Positions 42,505 through 50,419 of a DNA stretch of 64,000 bases are shown here, in pieces. Each line of letters begins with the position of its first letter. Within the stretch, counting starts at the first letter, position 1. The notes below the pieces were generated by a model. That model saw nothing but the letters and a program-made list of their open reading frames with translations. It ran no database searches and was not told the DNA's origin. The position numbers were made by a program, and so were the translations under genes. The stretch comes from Bacillota bacterium (GTDB taxonomy: Bacteria; Bacillota; DSM-12270; Thermacetogeniales; Thermacetogeniaceae). The DNA is taken from assembly GCA_013177945.1 (NCBI GenBank), contig JABLXW010000016.1:50021-114020 (forward strand). Reading direction: 5' to 3'.

Positions 42505-43656
42505 GTGGACGGCCCATTCGTATATCTCGACAATGCTGCCACCACGTGGCCGAAGCCGGAATCTGTTTATAAAGCGGTGGACGAAACGCTGCGGAAGTTC
42601 GGGGCCAATCCCGGCCGTTCCTCGCACCATATGTCCCAGCAGGCCGAGCGGATCATTGCGGACGCCAGGCATGCAGTAGCGAGGTTCTTCAACGCCCCTT
42701 CCCCCGAGCACGTGGTCTTTACCCTCAACTGCACCGACTCCCTCAACATTGCCCTGAAGGGGCTGATAAAACCCGGGGACAGGGTGGTTACCGGCCCTTA
42801 CGAGCATAACTCGGTGATGCGGCCGCTCCGCACCCTGCAGCGTTCGGGGGTGTCCGTGGCGGTGGCCCGGGGAACCGCCGATTTTCAGATCGATCTCGAT
42901 CACTTCCGGGAGTTATGTCAAGGCGGCATCGACTTTGCCGTAATTTCGCACGCATCGAACGTAACCGGATGTCTCTCACCGGTGCGGGAAATCGCCCGGA
43001 TCGTGCACGAGCGGGGCGGTATCCTGATTCTGGATGCCGCTCAAAGCGCCGGAGTGGTTGAAGTGGATATGGAGAGGCTGGGGATCGATATACTTGCTGC
43101 CCCGGGACATAAAGGCCTGTTGGGCCCCATGGGAGTGGGGATTTTGATCCTCGGGAGGGATATCCCCGTCGATCCCTTCCGGGAGGGGGGAACGGGCATC
43201 AAGTCTGAAGGCGATTACCAGCCGGAGGAATTACCGTGGCGCCTGGAGGGGGGAACCGCCAATCTCCCGGGAATCGCCGGGCTGCTCGCCGGCATCCGCT
43301 TTATTGAGTCGGTGGGGATTGACTCCATCGCAAGCCATGAAGCCGAACTTGCCCGGCAGCTGGTGGAAGGCTTAAAGGGAGTGGACGGGGTGCGGCTGTT
43401 CTGTGATCCCTTTGGGCCGAAAACCGGTGTTGTTTCCTTCACCCTGGATGCAATGGACGTCGCCCTTGCGGGAACGATTCTTGATCAGGCTTTCAAGATC
43501 GGGGTGCGTACCGGACTCCACTGCGCTCCGGCGGCCCATAAAACGCTGGGAACGTTTCCGGCGGGTACGCTGCGGGCGAGTTTCGGCTATTTCAACGATG
43601 AAAGCCATGTGGAGCGGCTTGTCACCGCCGTAAGGCAGCTTTCAAAAACCGGTTAG
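42505..43656 (+). CDS. cysteine desulfurase-family class V aminotransferase
   Basis: A 383-residue PLP enzyme of the SufS/CsdB-like group common in Clostridia. It opens VYLDNAATTWPKPESVY, with PLP Lys203 in APGHKGLLGP and a candidate catalytic Cys340 in TGLHCAPAAHKTLG. It is distinct from the IscS at 30040. GTG 42505 follows GGAGGG and is coupled to the ThiF-like gene. Likely role: delivering sulfur from cysteine to the partner enzyme's carrier protein for thiamine, molybdopterin, or tRNA thiolation. Confidence 0.85.
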   Translation: MDGPFVYLDNAATTWPKPESVYKAVDETLRKFGANPGRSSHHMSQQAERIIADARHAVARFFNAPSPEHVVFTLNCTDSLNIALKGLIKPGDRVVTGPYEHNSVMRPLRTLQRSGVSVAVARGTADFQIDLDHFRELCQGGIDFAVISHASNVTGCLSPVREIARIVHERGGILILDAAQSAGVVEVDMERLGIDILAAPGHKGLLGPMGVGILILGRDIPVDPFREGGTGIKSEGDYQPEELPWRLEGGTANLPGIAGLLAGIRFIESVGIDSIASHEAELARQLVEGLKGVDGVRLFCDPFGPKTGVVSFTLDAMDVALAGTILDQAFKIGVRTGLHCAPAAHKTLGTFPAGTLRASFGYFNDESHVERLVTAVRQLSKTG

Positions 43657-43730
43657 GATAATAAACCCGGTTAGGCCCCCAGACCCGATTTCTCCGTAAA
43701 TAATATTTTACCGGTTCTTCTCCAGGTTTA

Positions 43731-43753
43731 CCGGGTGTTGCCCGGCATTCTTT
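43731..43753 (+). terminator. terminator of the thiF-desulfurase operon
   Basis: CCGGG and CCCGG (5 bp, 5-base loop) followed by CATTCTTTTTTT. Confidence 0.5.
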
Positions 43754-43795
43754 TTTTATTTTTAACATATTTCCTTCTCGGAAAGTGGTGATCGC

Positions 43796-43965
43796 TTGTT
43801 AATCCTGGGAATCAACGGGAGCCGGCCCGGTATGGCTACCGCGTAACACGGCAAACGGGCAAGCCATCTTCGCCTTACGACAACCCGGCAGGGGGATGCC
43901 GTGGGGAGACTATCGCCTTCTACCCTAACAAGCAGATCACCACCGGCGAGGAGGGATCCAGGTAA
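43796..43965 (+). pseudogene. relic of an NADPH-dependent FMN reductase-like gene
   Basis: From TTG 43796 the sequence reads LLILGINGSRPGMATA then a stop, which is the flavin-binding start of this family (ILGINGSPR). About 70 bases later, in another frame, AFYPNKQITTGEEG resembles the usual following part. The ribosome site GGAAAGTGGTGA is kept. Two or more small deletions would explain it. The assignment is tentative, from short similarity only. Confidence 0.35.
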
Positions 43966-44027
43966 TTTTCTCCAATTCCGTCTGGAAAACAGTTTGGAAA
44001 TTTCTGCGGCGGGTCCGGCTGGCGGGG

Positions 44028-44057
44028 TTGACAGTCGAGCAAGAGATCCAATATAAT
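44028..44057 (+). promoter_or_regulatory. promoter of the T-box leader and cysE-cysS
   Basis: TTGACA at 44028-44033, 18-base spacer, TATAAT at 44052-44057. Confidence 0.8.
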
Positions 44058-44084
44058 TATCCCAAATATTCGTCGGGTGAAATC

Positions 44085-44320
44085 AAACAGGCAAAGACGA
44101 GGAACGGGAAGAGTAAGTACCGGCTCCCCCAGAGAGGAACCGCCGGCGGCTGGAAGCGGTTCTGGTCAAGCGGTACCGAAAGTGCGCCCGGGAGTTGTGG
44201 CGCCGAAAACCGGTAGGCGCCAACGGTTCGACCGTTAGCAGTTTCAAGAGGGGTATCTTGCCCAAGCAGAGTGGAACCGCGGAAGGGATCCTTTCGTCTC
44301 TGGGAGGCGAAAGGATTTTT
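44085..44320 (+). promoter_or_regulatory. T-box riboswitch, probably cysteine-specific
   Basis: The T-box core AGAGTGGAACCGCGG lies at 44268-44282, followed by the terminator ATCCTTTCG...CGAAAGGAT with five T (44288-44320). Upstream stem I contains AGAGTAAGTA and a candidate specifier TGC (Cys codon) at 44183-44185, before GCCCGGGAG. The acceptor-binding sequence TGGA would pair with a tRNA ending U-CCA; bacterial tRNA-Cys has U at that place. With uncharged tRNA-Cys the antiterminator forms and cysE-cysS are transcribed. Confidence 0.9.
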
Positions 44321-44354
44321 TAGTTTCAAGGCAGAATTTTGAGGAGGGGGAGAT

Positions 44355-45050
44355 GTGGGGTTCTTACGGCGGATTAAAAGGGATATCCAGGTCATTTTCG
44401 AGCGCGACCCGGCGGCGAAAAGCGTTTGGGAGGTCATCCTGTGTTACCCTGGTTTTCATGCCCTTTTGCTGCACCGGATTGCCCACTGGCTCTACCGGAA
44501 GAACCTGGTTCTGCTTCCTCGCTTGATCTCTCAGTTCAACAGATTCCTGACCGGCATCGAAATCCATCCGGGCGCTAAAATCGGTGAAGGTCTTTTCATC
44601 GATCACGGGATGGGTGTGGTGATCGGGGAGACTGCCGAAATTGGCGATAATGTGACGATATACCAGGGGGTTACGCTGGGGGGAACCGGCAAGGAAAAAG
44701 GGAAGCGCCACCCCACCATCGGCAACAACGTGGTGATCAGCGCCGGAGCAAAGGTGCTTGGCTCCCTTACGGTGGGAGATAACGTGAAAATTGGCGCCGG
44801 TTCGGTGGTGCTCAGGAACGTACCGCCCAACTGCACTGTGGTAGGAGTTCCGGGAAAGGTTGTGGTTCGGGACGGGCGGAAAGTTGCGGACGCCCAGCCT
44901 GATGCCATCGACCTCCAGCACCACCTCCTGCCCGACCCTGTAGGGGAAATGATCCTCTGCCTGCAGCGAAAAATTGCCCGCCTGGAAAACCGGATCGAAG
45001 AACTGGAGGCGAAAATCCATGAGTCTCAGGGTCTACAACACGCTCACTAA
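44355..45050 (+). CDS. cysE: CysE, serine O-acetyltransferase
   Basis: A 231-residue hexapeptide-repeat acetyltransferase that makes O-acetylserine, the substrate of the two cysteine synthases. Landmarks are [42 protein letters not shown] with the catalytic His, and the left-handed helix repeats ending VVGVPGKVV. The C-terminus is a long charged coiled coil. GTG 44355 follows GAGGAGGGGGAG. It is under Cys T-box control and overlaps cysS by 32 bases. Confidence 0.92.
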   Translation: MGFLRRIKRDIQVIFERDPAAKSVWEVILCYPGFHALLLHRIAHWLYRKNLVLLPRLISQFNRFLTGIEIHPGAKIGEGLFIDHGMGVVIGETAEIGDNVTIYQGVTLGGTGKEKGKRHPTIGNNVVISAGAKVLGSLTVGDNVKIGAGSVVLRNVPPNCTVVGVPGKVVVRDGRKVADAQPDAIDLQHHLLPDPVGEMILCLQRKIARLENRIEELEAKIHESQGLQHAH

Positions 45051-46521
45051 GCAAAAGGAGGATTTTATTCCGGCATCGCCGCACCAGGTTAAGATGTACG
45101 TGTGCGGCCCCACTACCTACGACTTTATCCATCTCGGAAATGCCCGCGCCCTGGTTGTCTTCGATACCATCAGGCGGTATCTGGAGTACAAGGGCTACCG
45201 CGTTTTGTATGTCCAGAATTTCACCGACATCGACGATAAGATCATTGCCCGCGCAGCTGAGGAAAATGAAGATGCGCTGGAGCTTGCGAACCGGTACATC
45301 AGGGAGTATTATCGGGATGCAGATGCCTTGAGGGTTCTGCGCGCCGATGTCCACCCCAGGGCGAGCGAGCACATCGCCGAGATGATTCAAATGGTGGAAC
45401 GCCTCCTGGAAAAGGGAATGGCCTACCAGGTGGATGGCGACGTTTATTTTAGCATCCGCCAGTTTCCGGGATACGGGAAGCTTTCCGGGCGGACGCTGGA
45501 GGAGATGCGGGCCGGGGCGCGGGTTGAGGTGGACGCGCGCAAGCGCGATCCGCTGGATTTTGTCCTCTGGAAGGCCGCAAAACCGGGGGAGCCGGCCTGG
45601 GAAAGCCCCTGGGGCAGGGGAAGGCCCGGGTGGCACCTGGAATGTTCGGCGATGTCTTTAAAGTACCTGGGCTTCGGCTTCGATATCCACGGGGGTGGAA
45701 GCGACCTGATTTTTCCCCACCATGAAAACGAGATCGCCCAGGCCGAGGCCTATGCAGGCGCTGCCCCATTTGCCCGCTACTGGATTCACAACGGCTTTGT
45801 TACCGTTAACGAAGAAAAGATGTCAAAGTCGCTGAGGAACTTTTTTATCGTGAGGGACCTCCTGCAGGAGTGGCCCCCTGAAATCGTGAGGTTTTTTCTC
45901 CTTTCAACCCACTACCGGAGCCCCCTTGACTTCAACCTGGAGCAGCTGGAGCAGGCGCGCCGGAGCTACAGCAGGCTCCGCAACACCCTGGAACTCTTGG
46001 AAGAAGTAACGGGGAAGCAGGAGGTGGTTCCCGCAGGGAGGCTCTCCCGGGAGGCGGTTGCCTTTCGGAGCCAGATTGTGGCGCGGGTCGAGGAGTTCGA
46101 AACGGCCATGGATGACGACTTCAACACCGCCCTTGCGCTGGCCGCGCTTCACAACCTGGGACGGGATGTGAACGGTTTTATCAACCGGGAGGATTTCAAC
46201 CCGACCCCTGCTGTGATCCACGTCCTCGTCCGGGTCCGCCAGTATTTTATCCGGCTGCTGGACCTGCTCGGTCTTGTGCCTGGGGAAAGCAGGGAACTGG
46301 GCAGCGAATACTATCCCGCACTCAAGGAGGCGGCAGTTGGGGTTCTTCCGGAGCCCTTGCCTGCGACGCCGCAGGAGCTTCTGGCGGAGCTTTTAAAGGC
46401 GCGTGAAGAAGCGCGCCGCCAGAAAAACTACCAGGCGGCCGATGCCCTCCGGGAGACCCTGCGGAAGATCGGAATCATCCTCGAGGATACGCCCCGGGGT
46501 GTCCGCTGGCGCCTCGTTTAG
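45019..46521 (+). CDS. cysS: CysS, cysteinyl-tRNA synthetase
   Basis: A 500-residue class I synthetase. The HIGH-type motif is HLGN (38-41), the KMSKS loop is intact at 267-271, and zinc/cysteine-binding residues lie in [15 protein letters not shown] and PHHENE. The C-terminal helical bundle ends with [21 protein letters not shown], typical of CysS. ATG 45019 overlaps the end of cysE. The cysE-cysS pair behind one T-box links cysteine production to tRNA charging. Confidence 0.95.
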   Translation: MSLRVYNTLTKQKEDFIPASPHQVKMYVCGPTTYDFIHLGNARALVVFDTIRRYLEYKGYRVLYVQNFTDIDDKIIARAAEENEDALELANRYIREYYRDADALRVLRADVHPRASEHIAEMIQMVERLLEKGMAYQVDGDVYFSIRQFPGYGKLSGRTLEEMRAGARVEVDARKRDPLDFVLWKAAKPGEPAWESPWGRGRPGWHLECSAMSLKYLGFGFDIHGGGSDLIFPHHENEIAQAEAYAGAAPFARYWIHNGFVTVNEEKMSKSLRNFFIVRDLLQEWPPEIVRFFLLSTHYRSPLDFNLEQLEQARRSYSRLRNTLELLEEVTGKQEVVPAGRLSREAVAFRSQIVARVEEFETAMDDDFNTALALAALHNLGRDVNGFINREDFNPTPAVIHVLVRVRQYFIRLLDLLGLVPGESRELGSEYYPALKEAAVGVLPEPLPATPQELLAELLKAREEARRQKNYQAADALRETLRKIGIILEDTPRGVRWRLV

Positions 46522-46539
46522 GGGGAGCCTGAGCTGGAG

Positions 46540-47265
46540 ATGCAGGTGGAAGGTATGAAAGTCGAGTTATTGAGTTACACCCCGGAACCTGAAGCTACCG
46601 TAGCCGCCGCGGCGCGCCTCTGCTACACCGCGCGGGGCGCCGCGGAATTAAAGGAAAATTTGAGTCGTGCCGAAGTTGTCTCCCTGCTCCGGAAGCTGGT
46701 TGCGGTTGGCCACCTTTCCCCTGCCGAGCATGCCAGCTTCACTTTTGCCATCGAGGGCGTCAGCAGGGCTCTTTCCCACCAGCTGGTACGCCACCGGATT
46801 GCTTCTTATTCCCAGAAGTCCCAGCGCTACGTGGATGAGCAGAATTTTTCGTATATCGTTCCTCCCACAATTGCTGCCGACCCGGAAGCCCTTGCCCTGT
46901 TCCGGGCAAAGATGGAGGAAATCCAGGCCGCTTACCGGGAGCTGGCAAAAAAAGTGCCCCGCGAGGATGCCCGCTACCTGCTTCCCAATGCCGTCGAGAC
47001 AAAGCTGGTCTGCACCTTCAACGCCCGTTCCCTGTTTAATTTTTTCCGCCTCCGGTGCTGCATGCGCGCCCAGTGGGAAATCCGCGCCCTGGCGCTGAAG
47101 ATGCGGGAGGAGGTGCGCCGGGTGGCGCCGGTGCTCTTTGCCCTTGCCGGCCCCTCGTGCGAGACTGAAGGGATCTGCTGGGAGGGGGAATTTTCCTGCG
47201 GAAGGGCTCGGGAAGTCCGGTGCCGGGAGGTTCCAGATGATGGAAGAGACGATCTGGGGACGTAA
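46540..47265 (+). CDS. thyX: ThyX, flavin-dependent thymidylate synthase
   Basis: A 241-residue FAD enzyme that methylates dUMP with methylene-tetrahydrofolate. The signature RHRxxSxxxxSxR is present as [13 protein letters not shown] beginning at residue 84, with [24 protein letters not shown] before it and [25 protein letters not shown] after it. It is followed by an extra Cys-containing C-terminal tail ([20 protein letters not shown]). ATG 46540 or 46555 may be the start. The end overlaps rlmB by 29 bases. Confidence 0.93.
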   Translation: MQVEGMKVELLSYTPEPEATVAAAARLCYTARGAAELKENLSRAEVVSLLRKLVAVGHLSPAEHASFTFAIEGVSRALSHQLVRHRIASYSQKSQRYVDEQNFSYIVPPTIAADPEALALFRAKMEEIQAAYRELAKKVPREDARYLLPNAVETKLVCTFNARSLFNFFRLRCCMRAQWEIRALALKMREEVRRVAPVLFALAGPSCETEGICWEGEFSCGRAREVRCREVPDDGRDDLGT

Positions 47266-47983
47266 CCCGGTTCTGGAGGCGTTAAAAGCAGGCCGCCCCT
47301 TAAATAAAATTCTCGTCGCGCGCGGAAGCCGCGGGAATGTTCGGGAGATCGTTGCGGAGGCGCGCCGCCAGGGAGTTCCGGTGCAAACCGTTGAGCGGCA
47401 GGTTTTAGATTTCCTGACAAAGGGCGGCGTGCACCAGGGGGTGGCGGCTTACTCCAGCCCGAGACCCTACGCTGCCGTAGAGGAGATCCTTGCGCGGGCT
47501 GCAGCCCTGGGGGAGGATCCCCTCGTCCTGATCCTTGCCGGATGGGAGGACCCCCGGAACTTTGGGGCGGTCCTCCGCAGCGCCGAGGCTGCCGGAGTGC
47601 ACGGCGTTGTTATCCCTGCCCGGAGGGCCGTGCCGCTGACCGGTGCTGCGGCGAAGGCTTCGGCAGGAGCCCTCGAACATCTCCTCATCAGCAGGGTGGT
47701 TAACTTGAAGCAGAGCATTTCCGATTTGAAAGATGCCGGCCTCTGGGTGTTTGGCGCCGACCCCGGGGCCAGTCTAAACTGTTACGAGGCAGATTTAACC
47801 GGCCCCCTTGCCCTTGTTGTCGGAGGGGAGGGAAAAGGTTTGGGCCCCTCGCTTTTGAAGGTTTGCGACTGCCTGGTCCGGATCCCCATGCGGGGGAAGG
47901 TCTCGTCTCTGAATGCAGCGGTGGCAGGATCGATTCTCCTTTACGAAATCCTGCGCCAGCGGACCGCGAAGAAACCTGTTTGA
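47237..47983 (+). CDS. rlmB: RlmB-type 23S rRNA/tRNA 2'-O-methyltransferase (SpoU family)
   Basis: A 248-residue SpoU methyltransferase with an N-terminal substrate-binding domain ([22 protein letters not shown]) and the knotted SAM domain: motif 1 [23 protein letters not shown], motif 2 [13 protein letters not shown] and motif 3 [25 protein letters not shown] 47237 follows GGGAGG at 8 bases; the longer frame upstream is inside thyX. The cysS-thyX-rlmB-yacP-sigH order is conserved in many Clostridia, which supports all the assignments. Confidence 0.92.
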   Translation: MMEETIWGRNPVLEALKAGRPLNKILVARGSRGNVREIVAEARRQGVPVQTVERQVLDFLTKGGVHQGVAAYSSPRPYAAVEEILARAAALGEDPLVLILAGWEDPRNFGAVLRSAEAAGVHGVVIPARRAVPLTGAAAKASAGALEHLLISRVVNLKQSISDLKDAGLWVFGADPGASLNCYEADLTGPLALVVGGEGKGLGPSLLKVCDCLVRIPMRGKVSSLNAAVAGSILLYEILRQRTAKKPV

Positions 47984-48533
47984 AAGGGAAGGGCGTTTCA
48001 TCCTGGAGGGCACTCTTTTAGTGGACGGTTATAATATTTTAAATGCCTGGCCTGAACTGGCTCTCCTGAAGGAGGAGGACCTCGCCCACGCGCGCGAGCG
48101 GCTGGTCACGATTTTGAGCGAGTTTCACGCCCTCTCGGGAATCCGGGTAATTCTGGTTTTTGATGCCCATCAGGTGGAGGGGGGAACGGAGAGGCGGGAA
48201 GAATGCGAAGGGATTGAAGTAATTTTCACCAGGGAAGGGGAAACCGCCGACCAGTGGATCGAGAGGTTCGTTGCCCAGCGCAGGATTCACCCGCAGCGCG
48301 AGGCCCTTCCTCTTTTTGTGGCCACCTCCGACTGGCTTGAGCAGCGGATTGTCTCCGCCCAGGGCGCCTGCCGCATTACTCCTTCCGAGCTTCGCCGGGA
48401 AATCCAGAGGCTGAAAAAGGAAAGAAAAGAACTTTTGCGTGAATCCTTTGACTGCGTTCCCCTGGACAACCATTTGCCGGAGCAAATGAAAAGGATTTTT
48501 GAGGGCTGGCGCCGCCGAAAATTTAAGGAATAG
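47913..48533 (+). CDS. YacP-like NYN-domain RNase
   Basis: An NYN-domain (PIN-like) nuclease related to YacP/Rae1. The core strand LLVDGYNILNAWPEL carries the first acidic residue, followed by RVILVFDAHQVEGG and the TADQWIERFV and FVATSDWLEQRIV segments. The C-terminal part is basic. The start is unclear: GTG 48021 has a GGAGGG site but would remove the first beta strand, while ATG 47913 overlaps rlmB by 71 bases and has a poor ribosome site. A rare ATC or CTG near 48000 after GGGAAGGG is also possible. The longest frame is given here. Confidence 0.78.
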   Translation: MQRWQDRFSFTKSCASGPRRNLFEREGRFILEGTLLVDGYNILNAWPELALLKEEDLAHARERLVTILSEFHALSGIRVILVFDAHQVEGGTERREECEGIEVIFTREGETADQWIERFVAQRRIHPQREALPLFVATSDWLEQRIVSAQGACRITPSELRREIQRLKKERKELLRESFDCVPLDNHLPEQMKRIFEGWRRRKFKE

Positions 48534-48547
48534 GAATGCAGTATACC

Positions 48548-48576
48548 TTGACTTTAACCTGAAGTTTTCGTATAAT
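48548..48576 (+). promoter_or_regulatory. promoter in the leader of sigH
   Basis: TTGACT at 48548-48553, 17-base spacer, TATAAT at 48571-48576. The leader of about 210 bases before sigH has no other clear element. Confidence 0.75.
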
Positions 48577-48792
48577 TGGTCTTGGTATTGCGGACAAGCC
48601 AAAATCAGAGTGTTCCCACAAAGTAAAGTCTGCCGTCAACGCCTCCATTTTTTTTCTTAGAAAGATAATGGACAGGCGATTTTATTTGGCTTGGAAGCTT
48701 GTGAAGAATTTCTTGTGGTTTTTCAAAATTTTAAAAACTGAATAAGGGCCCATGTACACACCTTGAAATCTCTCACGGAGGCGATGTTCGGA

Positions 48793-49437
48793 ATGGGTAA
48801 TCTCGCGCAGCGAGAGACATGTGACATGTACCAGTTTATGGCAGACGAAGATGTAGTAGAACTTGCCAAAGATGGAGATGACGTCGCCCTAGAGCACCTG
48901 ATTAACAAGTATAAAAATTTCGTCCGGGCAAAAGCAAAATCATACTTTTTAATTGGTGCTGACCGAGAGGATATCATTCAGGAGGGGATGATCGGGCTTT
49001 ATAAGGCGATTCGGGACTTCCGGTGCGATAAGCTTTCTTCATTCCGGGCCTTTGCAGAACTCTGCATCACGCGGCAGATTATTACGGCCATCAAAACGGC
49101 AACCCGCCAGAAGCACATACCTCTTAACTCCTATGTTTCCCTGAATAAACCCATTTACGATGAAGACTCAGACCGGACATTGCTTGATGTGATTTCCGGC
49201 TCAAAGGTAAGCGATCCGGAAGAACTCATCATCAGCCGTGAGGAATTCGATGACATTGAAGAAAAGATGGGAGAAATCTTAACTTCTCTGGAGTGGAAAG
49301 TGTTGATGTCGTATCTTGAGGGGAAATCGTACCAGGAGATGGCCTCGGACTTAAAAAGGCATGTGAAGTCGATCGATAACGCCCTCCAGCGGGTGAAGCG
49401 GAAGCTGGAACGTTATCTGGAAAGGCGCGAACACTAG
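48793..49437 (+). CDS. sigH: SigH, RNA polymerase sigma-H factor
   Basis: A 214-residue sigma-70-family factor of the SigH (Spo0H) type that starts transcription at the change to stationary phase and sporulation. Region 2 is complete (VRAKAKSYFLIGADREDIIQEGMIGLYKAIRDF) and region 4 ends with the HTH YQEMASDLKRHVKSIDNALQRVKRKLERYL. ATG 48793 is preferred, with GGAGGCGAT 7 bases upstream; ATG 48784 and TTG 48763 are in frame. Its place after rlmB and yacP is the usual clostridial one, and suggests a spore-forming lineage. Confidence 0.92.
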   Translation: MGNLAQRETCDMYQFMADEDVVELAKDGDDVALEHLINKYKNFVRAKAKSYFLIGADREDIIQEGMIGLYKAIRDFRCDKLSSFRAFAELCITRQIITAIKTATRQKHIPLNSYVSLNKPIYDEDSDRTLLDVISGSKVSDPEELIISREEFDDIEEKMGEILTSLEWKVLMSYLEGKSYQEMASDLKRHVKSIDNALQRVKRKLERYLERREH

Positions 49438-49517
49438 ATCGAGCAGGGAAACAGGTTAGTCCTGGTTCGCAGCCAGAAGAAAGCAAATCTATTGTGAGAG
49501 CAAAAACCCCGAGCGAC

Positions 49518-49546
49518 TTGATCTGCCGGGGATTCCTTTGTATAAT
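49518..49546 (+). promoter_or_regulatory. promoter of the tRNA cluster
   Basis: TTGATC at 49518-49523, 17-base spacer, TATAAT at 49541-49546. The promoter overlaps a weak CCCCG/CGGGG hairpin (49507-49531) that could end sigH transcripts. Confidence 0.7.
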
Positions 49547-49570
49547 AGAAGGTGCTGAAACTTCCTTCAT

Positions 49571-49647
49571 GCCGGCGTAGCTCAACAGGTAGAGCGGCTG
49601 ACTTGTAATCAGCAGGTTTAGGGGTTCGAGTCCCCTCGTCGGCTCCA
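49571..49647 (+). tRNA. tRNA-Thr (anticodon TGT)
   Basis: Cloverleaf with acceptor GCCGGCG/CGTCGGC, anticodon loop CTTGTAA, T-loop GGTTCGAGTCCCC and an encoded CCA. Confidence 0.95.
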
Positions 49648-49683
49648 TAATGATCACTCCATAATAGCCAATATTACAAACGT

Positions 49684-49768
49684 GGAGGGGTTCCCGAGTG
49701 GTCAAAGGGAGCAGACTGTAAATCTGCCGGCGCAGCCTTCGCAGGTTCGAATCCTGCCCCCTCCACCA
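49684..49768 (+). tRNA. tRNA-Tyr (anticodon GTA)
   Basis: Acceptor GGAGGGG/CCCCTCC, anticodon loop CTGTAAA, long variable arm as expected for a class II tRNA-Tyr, encoded CCA. Confidence 0.95.
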
Positions 49769-49771
49769 TAC

Positions 49772-49847
<76 letters not shown>

Positions 49848-49848
49848 T

Positions 49849-49924
49849 GCCCACATAGCTCAGTAGGTAGAGCGTCGCCTTGGTAAGGCGGAGGTCACCG
49901 GTTCAATCCCGGTTGTGGGCTCCA
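49849..49924 (+). tRNA. tRNA-Thr (anticodon GGT)
   Basis: Acceptor GCCCACA/TGTGGGC, anticodon loop CTTGGTAA, encoded CCA. An integrase remnant lies about 90 bases past its 3' end, so this gene is the likely attachment site of the island that follows. Confidence 0.95.
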
Positions 49925-49934
49925 GCGATAAACC

Positions 49935-49969
49935 TAAGTCCCGCAAACTTTTGCGGGACTTAATTTTTT
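49935..49969 (+). terminator. terminator of the tRNA cluster
   Basis: TAAGTCCCGCAA and TTGCGGGACTTA form a perfect 12-bp stem with a 4-base loop, followed by a T-run. Confidence 0.92.
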
Positions 49970-50015
49970 GCCGGGGGCCACATAAACATTCACTTGGGGA
50001 CAATTTGGGGGCAGC

Positions 50016-50108
50016 TCACGGTGTTCCCCTGCACTTAGTCAGGATGCTGTCCATTTTATCGGCGGCATCCCCATCGGCACTCTTCAGGGCTTTGGCGTAG
50101 ATGTTGAT
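50016..50108 (-). pseudogene. C-terminal remnant of a tyrosine recombinase (integrase)
   Basis: About 30 minus-strand codons read NIYAKALKSADGDAADKMDS and end with a stop, which matches the last helix of phage-type integrases (the text around the active-site Tyr: Y-A-x-A-L...AADKMD). The catalytic R-H-R part is gone; upstream sequence in this frame is unrelated. It points toward the tRNA-Thr gene, the usual arrangement for elements that integrate at the 3' end of a tRNA. Confidence 0.55.
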
Positions 50109-50149
50109 GGGGCAGGACTTGTGGTGCTTTTTTAATCCTGCGCGGGATG

Positions 50150-50410
50150 CTGCGGCAGGAAAAAGTTTCATATTGGCGAATAGTACAACGCGGCAGCCGC
50201 ACCGGTGCCGGGCGGTGGGGCCGCGAAGCAGGCCAGCAGTACAAACTATACAGGCAGCGCCCGGTCGAAGGTCTTCCACCTTCCCGCCTGCGAGTGCTTC
50301 CCGCCTGCGAGTGGGCGCAGAAGATAGCGCCGCAGAACCGGGTGGAGTTTAAGACCGGGGAAGAGGCCCTGAGTACCGGGTACAGGCCGGGCAAGGTGTA
50401 CGGGCCGTAA
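50150..50410 (+). pseudogene. relic with an Ada-like zinc-binding domain, broken by a 17-base tandem duplication
   Basis: The right part reads CEWAQKIAPQNRVEFKT then GYRPGKVYGP, which is the Ada-type metal-binding pattern (C..N-x-V-x-F....GYRPCKVCxP) with both last cysteines lost. The 17 bases CTTCCCGCCTGCGAGTG are repeated head to tail at about 50279-50314. Removing one copy restores the frame to KVFHLPACEWAQ, with an Ala/Pro/Gly linker before it. So a small zinc-domain protein, or the tail of a larger exported one, was broken here. A cousin relic lies at 52931. Confidence 0.5.
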
Positions 50411-50419
50411 AGGGAGGCG

